Shown: positions 21,434 to 31,206 of the stretch, piece after piece | Layout: every line of letters starts with the position of its first letter | Position numbering within the stretch: position 1 is the first letter of the stretch | NCBI RefSeq assembly: GCF_003226565.1 | Contig: NZ_QKOE01000009.1 | Coordinates: 101,099 to 165,098, forward strand | Origin: Parazoarcus communis SWub3 = DSM 12120 | GTDB taxonomy: Bacteria; Pseudomonadota; Gammaproteobacteria; Burkholderiales; Rhodocyclaceae | Direction of reading: 5' to 3' | DNA: 64,000 nt | The notes under the pieces: model-generated | What the model saw: the letters and a program-made list of their open reading frames with translations, nothing else | Told to the model about the DNA's origin: nothing | The model's database searches: none | Translations under genes and position numbers: made by a program

Positions 21434-22615
21434 ATGGCTGCCATGTCGGACGTCTGCCTTCCTGTTGATAGCGTTCTGCCTGATTTTGACGGCGGCGGTA
21501 TTCATGGTCTTGCCAACAGTCTTGCAAACTGGTTGGCCGAGCCTGGGCAAGCGCCCGCCTTTCTCCTGGATCGTGATGATCCACCACAGCGCTCCATCGT
21601 GCTGATCGTGATCGATGGTCTGGGCGATGGCTTTCTGCAGCGGCACGGACAGGGTAGCCATTTGTTGCGATATCGAAGTCGCCGGCTGACTTCGGTGTTC
21701 CCCAGCACAACGGCCAGTGCGGTGACGACGCTGATGACCGGGCTGTCACCGGCCGAGCACGGCCTTAATGGCTGGTATATCCACGATCAACGCTTTGGTG
21801 GCGTCATCCTGCCATTGCCGCTGCAATTGCGCGCGGGCGGGCCCTTGCGGGCACCGTTTCTGACCTGGCGGTTGTTTCCTTATCGGTGCATGTTTGCGCA
21901 GTCGCAGTTGCCGACAAGCTTCGTTTCGCCCGCGGAGATCGCGTTCTCGCCGTTTTCCAGACGCCATGCACGCGGCGCGCTCATTCGCGGCTATGACGGG
22001 CTGGACGGCTTCAGGCAGCAGATCTGCGCGGCAGTGGCGGCACAAGGAGCCCGAGGCTTTGTTCATGCCTACTATGCCCGGTTTGATGCCATGAGCCATC
22101 ACTTCGGGCCCGATGCACCCGAAGTGATCGAGGAGTTCTGGCGTATCGACCGCTGCCTTGGGGCGGTGTTCGACGAGTTGTCCGGTCTGGGCACCGAGGT
22201 CTGGCTGACGGCGGATCACGGGTTCATTGATGCGCCTGAGTCCCGGCATGTGCATCTCGAAGACCATCCCGAGCTGGCGACCATGCTGAATGGACCCTTG
22301 TTTGGCGAACGCAGGGCGGCATTCTGCAAAGCGCGTGAGGGGGCGGAAGACGAGTTGCTTGCCTATGTCAGTACACGCCTTGCAGGCAAGGCGGTTGCGG
22401 CAGCGTCGCCGTCGTTGCTGGAGGCCGGATTGTTTGGCCCTGGTAAGCAGCATAAGCGCTTGCCTGAACGGCTGGGATCGCATGCGATCCTGATGGAACC
22501 GGGCTGGACGCTCAGCGACTCTCTTCCCGGAGAAAAGTCGCACTCGATGAAGGGTGTTCATGGCGGGCTGAGCGCGGATGAGATGTGGGTTCCGCTGGTT
22601 CAGCTACGGCCTTGA
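21434..22615 (+). CDS. Alkaline-phosphatase-superfamily phosphodiesterase/nucleotide pyrophosphatase
   Basis: From ATG 21434 the protein has 393 residues; anything upstream would run through the terminator and tRNA. Metal-site motifs of the type I phosphodiesterase family are visible: VLIVIDGLGDG, the nucleophile region FPSTTASAVTTLMTGLSPAEHGLNGW, YARFDAMSHHFG and LTADHGF. No signal peptide is evident, so it is probably cytoplasmic. The substrate cannot be told from sequence. There is no strong ribosome-binding site, and ATG 21443 is a possible alternative start. Confidence 0.85.
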   Translation: MAAMSDVCLPVDSVLPDFDGGGIHGLANSLANWLAEPGQAPAFLLDRDDPPQRSIVLIVIDGLGDGFLQRHGQGSHLLRYRSRRLTSVFPSTTASAVTTLMTGLSPAEHGLNGWYIHDQRFGGVILPLPLQLRAGGPLRAPFLTWRLFPYRCMFAQSQLPTSFVSPAEIAFSPFSRRHARGALIRGYDGLDGFRQQICAAVAAQGARGFVHAYYARFDAMSHHFGPDAPEVIEEFWRIDRCLGAVFDELSGLGTEVWLTADHGFIDAPESRHVHLEDHPELATMLNGPLFGERRAAFCKAREGAEDELLAYVSTRLAGKAVAAASPSLLEAGLFGPGKQHKRLPERLGSHAILMEPGWTLSDSLPGEKSHSMKGVHGGLSADEMWVPLVQLRP

Positions 22616-22917
22616 GTGTTCGGCAGATGGTTGCTAAAAGCGTGCCCCAGAAGGCTGCCGCCCTTGGCTTGGACTGATATGGTGTCACCGTGCAGTCATT
22701 GTTCGATCATCTGCCGGACATCTGAGGAACCTATCGTTCTGTCCATATGGGAGGGACGATATGGAACGAATGCTGTTGAATTGTTCAGCCTTGATCACGC
22801 ATTTGAGGGGGCTCGTTCCCGCTTTGAACACCTGGTTGGATGGCTGTTTCCCTTTGCCTGAGGGGGACATCCAGCTGTGCTACATCGTCGACGCCTGCGC
22901 CGACGACGATGGACGCT
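22616..22917. other. Intergenic region with one doubtful small ORF
   Basis: This ~300-bp gap separates the phosphodiesterase gene from the convergent DUF1178 gene. Apart from the small ORF listed at 22761 nothing recognisable is present. Confidence 0.4.
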
Positions 22918-22958
22918 TCAGTGCAGATCCTCACTGGGCGGAACGGGCAGCACCATGA
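22761..22958 (+). CDS. Small hypothetical ORF, doubtful
   Basis: A 65-residue frame starts at an ATG preceded by a strong GGAGGG at 5-7 bp, and its first 50 residues look protein-like (one amphipathic helix, two Cys). It runs 41 bp into the 3' end of the convergent DUF1178 gene. I recognise no family; the ribosome-binding site is the only real support. Confidence 0.25.
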   Translation: MERMLLNCSALITHLRGLVPALNTWLDGCFPLPEGDIQLCYIVDACADDDGRFSADPHWAERAAP

Positions 22959-23361
22959 TGCCTTCTTCGAGCAGTTCGCTCAGTTCATCGGCGGATGCGG
23001 CGCCCCGGATGCTGCGGGCCTCGATTTCGCCATGGTGAATCTTGCGGGCTTCCTCGGGAAAGCGTTCGCCGACGTCCTCGGCGGTGCTGGCCAACTGGCG
23101 CAGGGCGGCGAGCAGACGGGCAGCCTGGTCGGACGTTACCGCGGGCACAGCGGACTCTGAAGATGCCGTTTCCGGCGGCGGTGCTGGCGTATGGCTGCCC
23201 GTCTGCACATATGGGGCGCTGGGCAGGCGGCGTACCTCGCTGCTACCGCACACCGGACAGCTCACCAGGCCAAGCGCGTGTTGCCGTTCGAACTCGGCTG
23301 ACGACGCGAACCAGCCTTCGAAGCGGTGCGTATTGTGGCAGTGCAGGTCGAATACGATCAC
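22918..23361 (-). CDS. DUF1178 family protein
   Basis: This 147-residue protein starts MIVFDLHCHNTHRFEGWF, followed by a CPVCGS zinc-ribbon-like pair (about residues 35-40), a Pro/Ser-rich linker and a helical C-terminus with GERFPEEARKIHHGE. This is the DUF1178 pattern; no biochemical function is known. It lies 58 bp after the dnaJ-like gene on the same strand. Confidence 0.9.
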   Translation of the reverse strand: MIVFDLHCHNTHRFEGWFASSAEFERQHALGLVSCPVCGSSEVRRLPSAPYVQTGSHTPAPPPETASSESAVPAVTSDQAARLLAALRQLASTAEDVGERFPEEARKIHHGEIEARSIRGAASADELSELLEEGIMVLPVPPSEDLH

Positions 23362-23419
23362 GGTCGGGGTCTCGCTGGGCAGCAGGTGTGTGGGTCGGCT
23401 GAGGTCAGGCGTGTTGGAG

Positions 23420-24430
23420 TCAGAGCGGTGGGAGCCATTGATGTTCCCAGGTGTCGAGCTCCGGTAACAGCATGTGTTGATCCTGCGTCAGTCGGCCCTG
23501 TATCGCACGATAGAGCTCGATGACTGACTTGTCGGAGGTGGGGGCCGGTGTCACGGGATTCAAGGACACGCACAATGCGCCGGCGGCAAAACCACTGCGT
23601 GCCGGCAACCCTGCGCCTTCAATGCGTACCGTGCGTGGCGCTGCAGAGCCCGCTTCGATGTTCAGTGTATGTGGCTCGGAGGGGCCGGGAACCCTGATCT
23701 GCCCTCCGCCCAGTAGCGTGAAGATTGACACGGGTCGCTCGATGACCACGTCTCGTCCGATCACACGATACAGGGGGTGGGGGCGCAGGCGGATACGTAG
23801 TAGCAGGTCGCCGGGCAGGCTGCCAGCGTCGCTGGCGGGCTCGCCTTCGCCTTCGAGGCGCAGCAGGTCGCCCTCTGCGATACCGGGCGGAATTCTCACT
23901 GTCAGGGTGCGGTGTCCGACGATCTGACCACTGCCATCGCAACAGGTACAGGGTGCCCGGTTGCTGTAGCCACGGCCATTGCAGACCGCGCAGGGGGTCA
24001 GTCCGTTTGCAGTTCGGATGCGACCCGAACCGTGACAGTCGGGGCACAGGCGGCTATGTGCCCGTGTTTGCCAGCCGCTTCCGTCACAGTCGCTGCAGGG
24101 ACTTGGGATATCGAATACCAGGCTGGCCTCGCCACCCAGTACTGCCTGCTCAAGATCGATCTCCAGGTCACGTCGACGATCCGCTGCACGAGGCGCCGAT
24201 GTGGCATGTCCGGCGTCTTGAGTTGAGGGGAGTGGGGTATCGGCCTCGAACGACTCAAGCAGGCTATCGTGTGCGGCACGCAGACGTTTGAAATGCTCCA
24301 GCGCGGCAGGGTCCGGATTACGGTCGGGGTGCCAACGCATGGCCAGGCGACGGAAGGCACGCTTGATCGATGCCTGTGTTGCGCCAGGTTCCAGTTCAAG
24401 CAACGAGAAGGCTTCGGACTCATTCACCAT
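23420..24430 (-). CDS. DnaJ-like co-chaperone with J domain and zinc-finger repeats
   Basis: From ATG 24430 the protein has 336 residues. The J domain contains the essential HPD (RWHPDRNPDP). After a linker come four CxxCxGxG-type repeats (CSDCDGSGW, CPDCHGSGR, CAVCNGRGY, CTCCDGSGQ) and the substrate-binding C-terminal domains (LTVRIPPGIAEGD, LGGGQIRVPG). The usual Gly/Phe region is absent. That and its position away from dnaK mark it as a DnaJ paralogue rather than the main dnaJ. A TTG at 24445 is an alternative start. Confidence 0.87.
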   Translation of the reverse strand: MVNESEAFSLLELEPGATQASIKRAFRRLAMRWHPDRNPDPAALEHFKRLRAAHDSLLESFEADTPLPSTQDAGHATSAPRAADRRRDLEIDLEQAVLGGEASLVFDIPSPCSDCDGSGWQTRAHSRLCPDCHGSGRIRTANGLTPCAVCNGRGYSNRAPCTCCDGSGQIVGHRTLTVRIPPGIAEGDLLRLEGEGEPASDAGSLPGDLLLRIRLRPHPLYRVIGRDVVIERPVSIFTLLGGGQIRVPGPSEPHTLNIEAGSAAPRTVRIEGAGLPARSGFAAGALCVSLNPVTPAPTSDKSVIELYRAIQGRLTQDQHMLLPELDTWEHQWLPPL

Positions 24431-24535
24431 GGGGCCCTCGAGCAATGCTGAGCCGGCGTCACATGCCTGTCTGTTGCGCGGAAAAATGCCGAAGGGCTGG
24501 GCAGACAGGGCGCGGTGTGCGAGAATCCGCGTCCC

Positions 24536-24620
24536 GCCCGGGTGGTGAAATTGGTAGACACAGCAGACTTAAAATCTGCCGCCGCATGGCGTACGGGTTC
24601 AATCCCCGTCCCGGGCACCA
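24536..24620 (+). tRNA. tRNA-Leu(UAA)
   Basis: This 85-nt class II tRNA has acceptor arms GCCCGGG/CCCGGGC, an anticodon loop CTTAAAA (TAA), a long variable arm and an encoded CCA. It is convergent with minE. Confidence 0.96.
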
Positions 24621-24668
24621 GCATCGCGACGATGCGCGCATCACTGGCATGTGGCGGCATGGCCGGTT

Positions 24669-24929
24669 TCAGCGGTTGTTTTCCGGCAGGACGATGTTGA
24701 CCTCGAGCACTTCGTAGTTGTCCTGCTTTTCGAGCTGCACCTTGATATCGTCAGGATTCACCGAGACGTACTTGGAGATCACCTCGATCAACTCGCGCTG
24801 CAGCGCCGGCATGAAGTCGGGCTGTGCCGACTTGCCGTCACGCTCGTGAGCGATCAGCAGCGACAGCCGGTTCTTGGCGATCTCTGCCGTGTTCTTTTTT
24901 TCGCCGAACAGGCGGGAGAGGAAGGACAT
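24669..24929 (-). CDS. minE: Cell division topological specificity factor MinE
   Basis: This 86-residue protein has the N-terminal membrane/MinD-binding segment ([21 protein letters not shown]) and the dimerising beta domain. MinE drives pole-to-pole oscillation of MinD. It is the last gene of minCDE, 1 bp after minD. Confidence 0.96.
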   Translation of the reverse strand: MSFLSRLFGEKKNTAEIAKNRLSLLIAHERDGKSAQPDFMPALQRELIEVISKYVSVNPDDIKVQLEKQDNYEVLEVNIVLPENNR

Positions 24930-24930
24930 C

Positions 24931-25743
24931 TCACTTACCCCCGAACAGGCGCTTGATCAGGCCGGGCTTTTCGTAGTTGACGTAGCGCAGGTCGCGGAAC
25001 TCGCCCAGGAAGCGTGCAACGACGTCCGTGTAGGCCTCGGCAACGTCAGAGCCTTTAAGGTGGATGGCCGGCGTGCCCTGGTTGGAGGCGTGAAGTACGG
25101 ACTCCGACTCAGGAATGACGCCGATCAGCGGCACCCGCAGCAACTCCTGCACATCCTTGTAGGACAGCATCTCGCCGTCCTCCACCCGTTTGGGCGAGTA
25201 GCGGGTGACCAGCAGATGTTCCTTGACCGGCTCGCCGCCTTCGCGCGCGCGCTTGGACTTCGACTGCAGGATGCCGAGAATGCGGTCTGAGTCGCGCACC
25301 GAGGAGACCTCGGGGTTGGTGGTGACGATGGCTTCGTCGGCAAAGGTCAGCGCCATGACTGCACCGCGTTCGATACCCGCGGGCGAATCACATACGACAT
25401 ACTCGAAGCCCATGTGCTCGAGTTCCTGCAACACCTTTTCGACGCCTTCCTCGGTCAACGCGTCCTTGTCGCGGGTTTGCGAGGCGGGCAGGATGAACAG
25501 GTTCTCGCAGTGCTTGTCCTTGATCAAGGCTTGATTGAGCTTGGCTTCGCCATTGACCACATTGACCAGGTCATAGACCACACGGCGTTCGCAGCCCATG
25601 ATCAGGTCGAGGTTGCGCAGACCGACGTCGAAGTCGATGACCGCGGTCTTGAAGCCGCGCAGCGCTAGGCCGGACGAAAATGCCGCACTGGTGGTGGTCT
25701 TGCCAACACCGCCCTTGCCGGACGTTACGACGATGACTCTCAC
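24931..25743 (-). CDS. minD: Septum site-determining ATPase MinD
   Basis: The start is a GTG at 25743, giving [18 protein letters not shown] at the N-terminus and 270 residues, the normal MinD length. The frame stays open upstream to 26034, but that would overlap minC. The deviant Walker A (KGGVGKTT), DSPAGIE and the C-terminal amphipathic membrane-targeting helix ([12 protein letters not shown]) are visible. It recruits MinC to the membrane to block FtsZ rings at the poles. Confidence 0.97.
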   Translation of the reverse strand: MRVIVVTSGKGGVGKTTTSAAFSSGLALRGFKTAVIDFDVGLRNLDLIMGCERRVVYDLVNVVNGEAKLNQALIKDKHCENLFILPASQTRDKDALTEEGVEKVLQELEHMGFEYVVCDSPAGIERGAVMALTFADEAIVTTNPEVSSVRDSDRILGILQSKSKRAREGGEPVKEHLLVTRYSPKRVEDGEMLSYKDVQELLRVPLIGVIPESESVLHASNQGTPAIHLKGSDVAEAYTDVVARFLGEFRDLRYVNYEKPGLIKRLFGGK

Positions 25744-25777
25744 GTTGGATCCCCTGAATGTTCTGATGTGTGCGGGC

Positions 25778-26542
25778 TCAATCGAGCTGCAGCGGTTCGA
25801 TTTCGATAGTCTGTTTGCCAGCCGTGTCACGCATGCGGACAACGGCGCCACGACCGGCAATGGATTCCGGAGTGCCTTGTTCAAACGTTCGATACACGCC
25901 CGCGATCGAGACCAGCTCCGGGCCGAAGTTGGTGGCAATGATGCGTGCGGCAGGGTTGCCTTGTGCACCGGCCAGCGCACGTCCGCGTAGCGGGCCAAAA
26001 CAGTGGATGCTGCCGTCGGCGATGACCTCGGCACCGTTGCTCATGCCGGCGAGCAAAACCAGATCGCCGCCACGCGCATAGATTTGCTGTCCGGAGCGTA
26101 GCGGACGATCAACAAAGACCGTGCCGGCAGCAATTGGCGCCGGTGGTGGCGAGGCTTGCACCGGCGTAGCGACAGGAGCGGGGGCGGCAGGTGGTGGTGC
26201 AGCAGGGCGCTCGCGCAGTTCGATGCGGTCGAGCAGGGCCAGGCCTGCCTGACGTGCGGTTGCGGCAAATTCCTCGGGTAGCCCACGCACCCCGATGGGT
26301 TGCAGTTGATAGCGGCGCAGCAGCGACAGCAGGCCGGCCCAGTCGATGCGGCCGGGTAAGGACTCTGCTGCACTGAAATCCAGGATGGCGGCCTCGCCGC
26401 TGAAGAAATCCGGCATGCCGCCCAGCATCTTGTGCAGGGCATCTGCAAGCGGAACCGGTTCGGTGTCGCGCAAGAGCGCAACGGTGGTGCCGATCGTGGT
26501 GTTGCGGAACTCGATCGATCGACTGGACGCGGTGTTGGACAT
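25778..26542 (-). CDS. minC: Septum site-determining protein MinC
   Basis: This 254-residue protein has the N-terminal FtsZ-inhibiting domain (~1-100), a Pro/Ala-rich linker with repeated PPPAAPAP runs (~110-145) and the C-terminal beta-helix dimerisation domain (RSGQQIYARGGDLVLLAGMSNGAEV). It is first of minCDE, 34 bp before minD. Confidence 0.95.
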   Translation of the reverse strand: MSNTASSRSIEFRNTTIGTTVALLRDTEPVPLADALHKMLGGMPDFFSGEAAILDFSAAESLPGRIDWAGLLSLLRRYQLQPIGVRGLPEEFAATARQAGLALLDRIELRERPAAPPPAAPAPVATPVQASPPPAPIAAGTVFVDRPLRSGQQIYARGGDLVLLAGMSNGAEVIADGSIHCFGPLRGRALAGAQGNPAARIIATNFGPELVSIAGVYRTFEQGTPESIAGRGAVVRMRDTAGKQTIEIEPLQLD

Positions 26543-26630
26543 GGGCAGGCAGGCAGGTTAATCGCGCGAGTTTACTGATCGCCGTCGTTTACGGCAAGAA
26601 ACCTGCATGTTCGATGCGTCGTCTGGGGGT

Positions 26631-27491
26631 TCAATGTAGCGTTGGCGGTCGAAACAGCGCGTCGATATCGTCGGCGTCGAAGCGGTAGGTGTGGTTGGAG
26701 AGCTCGTCGTGAACGCTGACCTCTCCATGTTCTGCAAGCACCTCGCGGACTTCGGCTTCGCCCAGGCTGTGCAGCATGGCGGCAATCTTTTCGGGCTCTG
26801 GAGGCCAGTTGTGGGTTACCGGGCGCGGGTCGTAGAGGCGGACGTCCTCTTCGGCAAACAGGCGACGCAGGATGGTTTCAGGCGGCAAACCCAGCAACTC
26901 GTCACTACGGATGGTGCTGGCCAGCTGCAGGACGCGCGACCAGCCATCGGCATCCCGTGCATCCGCACCGGGCAGGCGTTGGATGAAGAGCGCGGCACTG
27001 GCCTGTTCGTCACAGGCTAGCCACAGCCCGGTGGGTTGCTGCTCGGACTGCTCAAGGTAATGGGTGAACACGCTGGCAATACTGTCGCCTTCGAGCGGTA
27101 CCAGGCTCTGGTAGGGCTGTTCCATCCCTTCGATGTCGAGCGACAGTTGCAGGCGGCCGTCACCCACCAGATCGTTCAGGGTGTCACCTGCCACTCGGCC
27201 CTCGCTTTTGGCGTAGCCGCGCAGATTGAGCGTTTCATTGCAGTCGACCACCAGCAGGCTGACCGGCCCGTGGCCCTGTACCTGGAAAGTCAGGCGGGCC
27301 TGTTGCTTGAGATTGCCGGTGATGACCGCACACACTGCAGACATTTCACCAAGCAGACGAGCGACCGCCTGAGGATAGGCGCGATCATGCTGCATGGCCT
27401 TCCACACATCGTCGAGCCGGACCACGGCCCCGCGGATGTCGAGGTCTTCAAGGAGGAAGCGCTGGACGTAACTGGAGGGCAGGGGGCTCAT
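26631..27491 (-). CDS. hslO: Hsp33 family chaperone lacking the redox-switch cysteines
   Basis: This 286-residue protein is collinear with Hsp33 ([56 protein letters not shown]). Canonical Hsp33 carries a C-terminal zinc site of CxC plus CxxC that unfolds on oxidation. Here those positions read [13 protein letters not shown] and [13 protein letters not shown], with no cysteine after about residue 160. The holdase body is intact, but oxidation cannot be sensed in the usual way. Its start overlaps the stop of the ArsC-like gene (TGATG). Confidence 0.9.
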   Translation of the reverse strand: MSPLPSSYVQRFLLEDLDIRGAVVRLDDVWKAMQHDRAYPQAVARLLGEMSAVCAVITGNLKQQARLTFQVQGHGPVSLLVVDCNETLNLRGYAKSEGRVAGDTLNDLVGDGRLQLSLDIEGMEQPYQSLVPLEGDSIASVFTHYLEQSEQQPTGLWLACDEQASAALFIQRLPGADARDADGWSRVLQLASTIRSDELLGLPPETILRRLFAEEDVRLYDPRPVTHNWPPEPEKIAAMLHSLGEAEVREVLAEHGEVSVHDELSNHTYRFDADDIDALFRPPTLH

Positions 27492-27859
27492 CAGGCTTCT
27501 CCTTGCGCGGGTTTGATGAAACTGGACAGCAGTGCGGGATCGAATCCGACCAATAGATGGCCTGATGCGGTTTCAATGACTGGACGCTTGATCAGGCTGG
27601 GGTTGGCCAGCATCAGCTGCACGGCGGCACTCTGGGTGTCGATTGCCTGTTCTTCGGGGCTGAGCTTGCGCCAGGTGGTACCGCGGGTGTTGATCAGGGT
27701 TTTCCAGCCAAGTGCCTTGCTCCAGTCGTGGAGCTTGCCCGAAGTGAGGCCGTCCTTGCGGTAGTCGTGAAAGCGGTAAGCGGCACCATGCTCTGCCATC
27801 CAGGCAAAGGTCTTCTTCATGGTGTCGCAGTTCTTGATGCCGTAGATCACGGTTTCCAT
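27491..27859 (-). CDS. ArsC/Spx-family protein (YffB-like)
   Basis: From ATG 27859, with AGGAGAT upstream, the protein has 122 residues. It has a thioredoxin fold with one N-terminal cysteine ([11 protein letters not shown]) and TRGTTWRKL and IKRPVIE motifs. This is the YffB branch of the ArsC family; these are thought to be thiol reductases rather than arsenate reductases. It lies 25 bp after tex and overlaps hslO. Confidence 0.88.
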   Translation of the reverse strand: METVIYGIKNCDTMKKTFAWMAEHGAAYRFHDYRKDGLTSGKLHDWSKALGWKTLINTRGTTWRKLSPEEQAIDTQSAAVQLMLANPSLIKRPVIETASGHLLVGFDPALLSSFIKPAQGEA

Positions 27860-27884
27860 CACGAAATCTCCTGATCGATCGGGA

Positions 27885-30236
27885 TTACTTGCCGCGTGCG
27901 CGGGCAAAGGCTTCGGCAAAGGCATTGCCCGCAGCCGGGCTCGACTTGCCGCCGCCATCGTGCGGACGACGCGAGGTATGGTTCGCGCCCGATGGGCGGC
28001 TGCCACGCTCATTAGTCCGATCCTGACGAGCTGATGGTGCCTCGCTACGCTTGGCCGCCGGCTCGTCAGTCATCCGCATGGTCAGGGCGATACGGTTTCG
28101 CGGGATGTCGACCTCCAGCACCTTGACCTTGACCACCTGGCCGGCCTTGACCACGCTGTGAGGATCCTTGACAAAGGTGTTCGACAGCGCGGAAATGTGT
28201 ACCAGACCGTCCTGATGCACGCCAATATCGACAAAGGCACCAAAGTTGGTGACATTGGTGACCACCCCTTCGAGCAGCATGCCCGGCTGCAGATCCTTGA
28301 CGGTTTCGATACCCTCGCGGAAGGTGGCAGTTCGGAACTCTGGGCGGGGGTCGCGACCGGGCTTCTCCAGCTCGGCCAGGATGTCCTGCACGGTAGGCAG
28401 GCCAAACCGCTCGTCGGTGAACTCGGCGGGTTTCAGCGCTTTCAGGAAACTGCCGTTGCCCATCAGTTCGCGCACGCTTTTCTGCACCCGGCTGAGGATG
28501 CGCTCGACCACCGGATAAGCCTCGGGGTGAACCGAGGATGCGTCCAGCGGATTGTCCCCATTGGGAATACGCAGGAAGCCGGCCGCCTGCTCAAACGTCT
28601 TCGGACCCAGCCGCGGGACGGCCTTGAGCACGTCACGCGAGCGGAACGGGCCGTTGGCGTTGCGATACTCGACGATATTCGAGGCTAGGGTGTTGTTGAG
28701 ACCCGAGATGCGGGCGAGTAAGGGCACCGAAGCGGTATTGACGTCGACACCAACGGCATTCACGCAATCCTCGACCACGGCGTCCAGGCTCTTGGCGAGC
28801 TTGCCCTGATTGACGTCATGCTGGTACTGGCCAACACCGATCGATTTCGGATCGATCTTGACCAGTTCGGCCAGTGGGTCCTGCAGCCTGCGGGCAATGG
28901 AGACGGCGCCACGCAGGCTGACGTCGACGTCGGGGAACTCCCGTGCGGCCAGCTCAGAGGCCGAATACACCGAGGCGCCGGCTTCCGACACCATGACTTT
29001 GGTCAGCTTCAGTTCCGGATGACGGGACATCAGTTCGGCCGCCAGGGCATCGGTTTCACGCGAGGCGGTGCCGTTGCCGATCGCAATGAGCTCCACGGCG
29101 TGCTTTTTTGCCAGCATTGCCAGCGCGGCGAGCGAGGATTCGCGGTCGCGGCGCGGCTCGAACGGATAGACCGTGGCGGTATCGACCAGCTTGCCGGTGG
29201 TGTCTACAACAGCGACCTTGACCCCGGTGCGGATGCCGGGGTCAAGCCCCATGGTGCAACGACTGCCCGCCGGTGCGGCAAGCAGCAAATCCTTGAGGTT
29301 GCGCGCGAATACGCGGATGGCTTCCTCTTCGGCGCGTTCACGCAACTCGCCCATCAGCTCGAGCTCGAGGTGTAGCGAAACCTTGACGCTCCAGGTCCAG
29401 CGTACGGTATCGGCCAGCCAGCGGTCAGCCGCCCGGCCTTGGTTACGGATACCGAAACGTGCGGCGATCCGACCTTCGCAAGGATGGGGGGCATCGGGGT
29501 CCGGGCGGTCAATCTCGAGACTGAGTCGCAGCACGCCCTCGTTGCGGCCACGCAGCAGGGCGAGGGCGCGGTGCGAGGGCATTGAAGCGATGGGTTCGCG
29601 GAAGTCGAACCAGTCGCGGAACTTGGCACCTTCGTTTTCCTTGCCCTCGATCACCGCCGAGCGGACCTCGCCGTGTTCGTGCAGGTAGGTCCGTAGCTCG
29701 CCGAGCAAGGTCGCATCTTCGGCGAATTGTTCCATCAGGATCTGACGGGCACCGTCGAGCACGGCCTTGACGTCGGCAAAGCCCGCTTCGGCGTTCAGAT
29801 AGTTGGCTGCCTCGGTCTCGGGCTCCAGCATCGGGTTGGCGAGCAGGGCATCTGCCAGGGGGGCGATGCCGGCTTCGCGTGCGATCTGGGCCTTGGTGCG
29901 ACGCTTGGGCTTGTAGGGCAGGTAGAGATCTTCCAGCCGTTGCTTGGTGTCGGCATGCTCGATCTCGGCACGCAGTTCGGCGGTCAGCTTGCCCTGCTCC
30001 TCGATCGAGGCAATGACGGTTGCTCGGCGATCTTCGAGTTCACGCAGATAGCCGAGACGTTCTTCCAGCATTCGCAGCTGGGTATCGTCCAGGCCGTTGG
30101 TGGCCTCCTTGCGGTAACGCGAGATGAAAGGCACGGTGGCACCATCATCCAGCAGTTGCACGGCCGCCATCACCTGGCGTGGAGTAACGCCGAGCTCTTC
30201 GGCAATTCGGTGTTCGATCGGGGGTAGCATGGGCAT
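27885..30236 (-). CDS. tex: Tex, S1-domain RNA-binding transcription accessory protein
   Basis: From ATG 30236 the protein has 783 residues, the usual Tex length. In order: N-terminal helical domain ([22 protein letters not shown]), YqgF-like nuclease-fold domain ([18 protein letters not shown]), helix-hairpin-helix domains ([16 protein letters not shown]) and a C-terminal S1 domain ([21 protein letters not shown]). The tail is long, basic and low complexity. Tex affects transcription and toxin expression in Bordetella; the mechanism is unsettled. ATG 30230 is a possible alternative start. Confidence 0.93.
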   Translation of the reverse strand: MPMLPPIEHRIAEELGVTPRQVMAAVQLLDDGATVPFISRYRKEATNGLDDTQLRMLEERLGYLRELEDRRATVIASIEEQGKLTAELRAEIEHADTKQRLEDLYLPYKPKRRTKAQIAREAGIAPLADALLANPMLEPETEAANYLNAEAGFADVKAVLDGARQILMEQFAEDATLLGELRTYLHEHGEVRSAVIEGKENEGAKFRDWFDFREPIASMPSHRALALLRGRNEGVLRLSLEIDRPDPDAPHPCEGRIAARFGIRNQGRAADRWLADTVRWTWSVKVSLHLELELMGELRERAEEEAIRVFARNLKDLLLAAPAGSRCTMGLDPGIRTGVKVAVVDTTGKLVDTATVYPFEPRRDRESSLAALAMLAKKHAVELIAIGNGTASRETDALAAELMSRHPELKLTKVMVSEAGASVYSASELAAREFPDVDVSLRGAVSIARRLQDPLAELVKIDPKSIGVGQYQHDVNQGKLAKSLDAVVEDCVNAVGVDVNTASVPLLARISGLNNTLASNIVEYRNANGPFRSRDVLKAVPRLGPKTFEQAAGFLRIPNGDNPLDASSVHPEAYPVVERILSRVQKSVRELMGNGSFLKALKPAEFTDERFGLPTVQDILAELEKPGRDPRPEFRTATFREGIETVKDLQPGMLLEGVVTNVTNFGAFVDIGVHQDGLVHISALSNTFVKDPHSVVKAGQVVKVKVLEVDIPRNRIALTMRMTDEPAAKRSEAPSARQDRTNERGSRPSGANHTSRRPHDGGGKSSPAAGNAFAEAFARARGK

Positions 30237-30356
30237 GTCCACCGGCGCAAGCACGGTGCATGAAATTTCAGGAAGGGCGCGATGGTGCAGCAAGCGTGCC
30301 CGCAGGGCAAGAGGCGACCCGCTTGGTCCGCCTCCATCCGAAATGGTTCGTGCTGA

Positions 30357-31202
30357 TCAGAGCGCGATCAGGGTCTGGCGTCCCCACCACTGCTCACCGG
30401 CAGCGACGGTGATAGGCGTATCGGCAGCGGCTGCCTCCACGCACAACATGCGCCTGAAGCCGTTGTCCGGCATGTCGGCGAGGGCTGCACAGCGTGTTTC
30501 CCAAGGATTCCACACCACCACGTCGGGAAAGCCTTCGGTGTTGATACCCAGTGTGCGTGATCCGTCGCGCAGTAGCAGCGGCCGGTTGACCTGGCGATAG
30601 ACACGATCGACTTCGGCGTCCACCATCAAGGCGTCGCCTGTTTCGCGCTTGATCGCATTGCCGTTGGCGGAATCACGATAGGTGAAGCCGTAGAGTCCCT
30701 CCAGCCGGGCTTCCTCGGCCTCACGTACGCGAAGGTAGGTGTGCAGCGCACCCGTAAAGGACAAGACATCGGTGCCGCGGTTATCCACTTCGAACTCGAG
30801 ATCCAGCCGGTTGTCCTCGATGCTGATCGTCAGTTCGATCCCAAACGGGTGATTCCACAGCGCGCGCGTTTCCGCGCTGTCCTCCAGACGCAGTTGGATC
30901 AGGGCAAAATCCTTATCCACCCGACGGTCGGCAAGCATCCAGTCCACGGTACGCACAAAGCCGTGCTTGGGCAGTTTGCCTAGATCGGCGAACTGCGGAA
31001 AACAGACCGGAACGCCGCCTCGAATTGGCGTGCTGCGGTCGAACTTTGCGGTTTCGCTCAGATAGAGCCATTCCTTGCCGCCGCGCGGGGTCCACGACAA
31101 GACCTGGCCACCAAACAGGCTGACAATGGCGCTGGCGCCCCCCGCCTGCAGACGCAGTGCGGGCAGGCCATTGAAGTCGATGCTTTCGATACCGTGGGCC
31201 AT
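30357..31202 (-). CDS. D-hexose-6-phosphate mutarotase (aldose-1-epimerase family, YeaD-like)
   Basis: This 281-residue protein of the galactose-mutarotase fold has PIRGGVPVCFPQFADLGKLPKHGFVR near residue 65 and a second conserved His region (FTGALHTYLRV). The YeaD subgroup interconverts anomers of glucose-6-phosphate-type sugars. It lies 4 bp after the acetyltransferase gene and may be co-transcribed with it. Confidence 0.88.
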   Translation of the reverse strand: MAHGIESIDFNGLPALRLQAGGASAIVSLFGGQVLSWTPRGGKEWLYLSETAKFDRSTPIRGGVPVCFPQFADLGKLPKHGFVRTVDWMLADRRVDKDFALIQLRLEDSAETRALWNHPFGIELTISIEDNRLDLEFEVDNRGTDVLSFTGALHTYLRVREAEEARLEGLYGFTYRDSANGNAIKRETGDALMVDAEVDRVYRQVNRPLLLRDGSRTLGINTEGFPDVVVWNPWETRCAALADMPDNGFRRMLCVEAAAADTPITVAAGEQWWGRQTLIAL

Positions 31203-31206
31203 CCGC

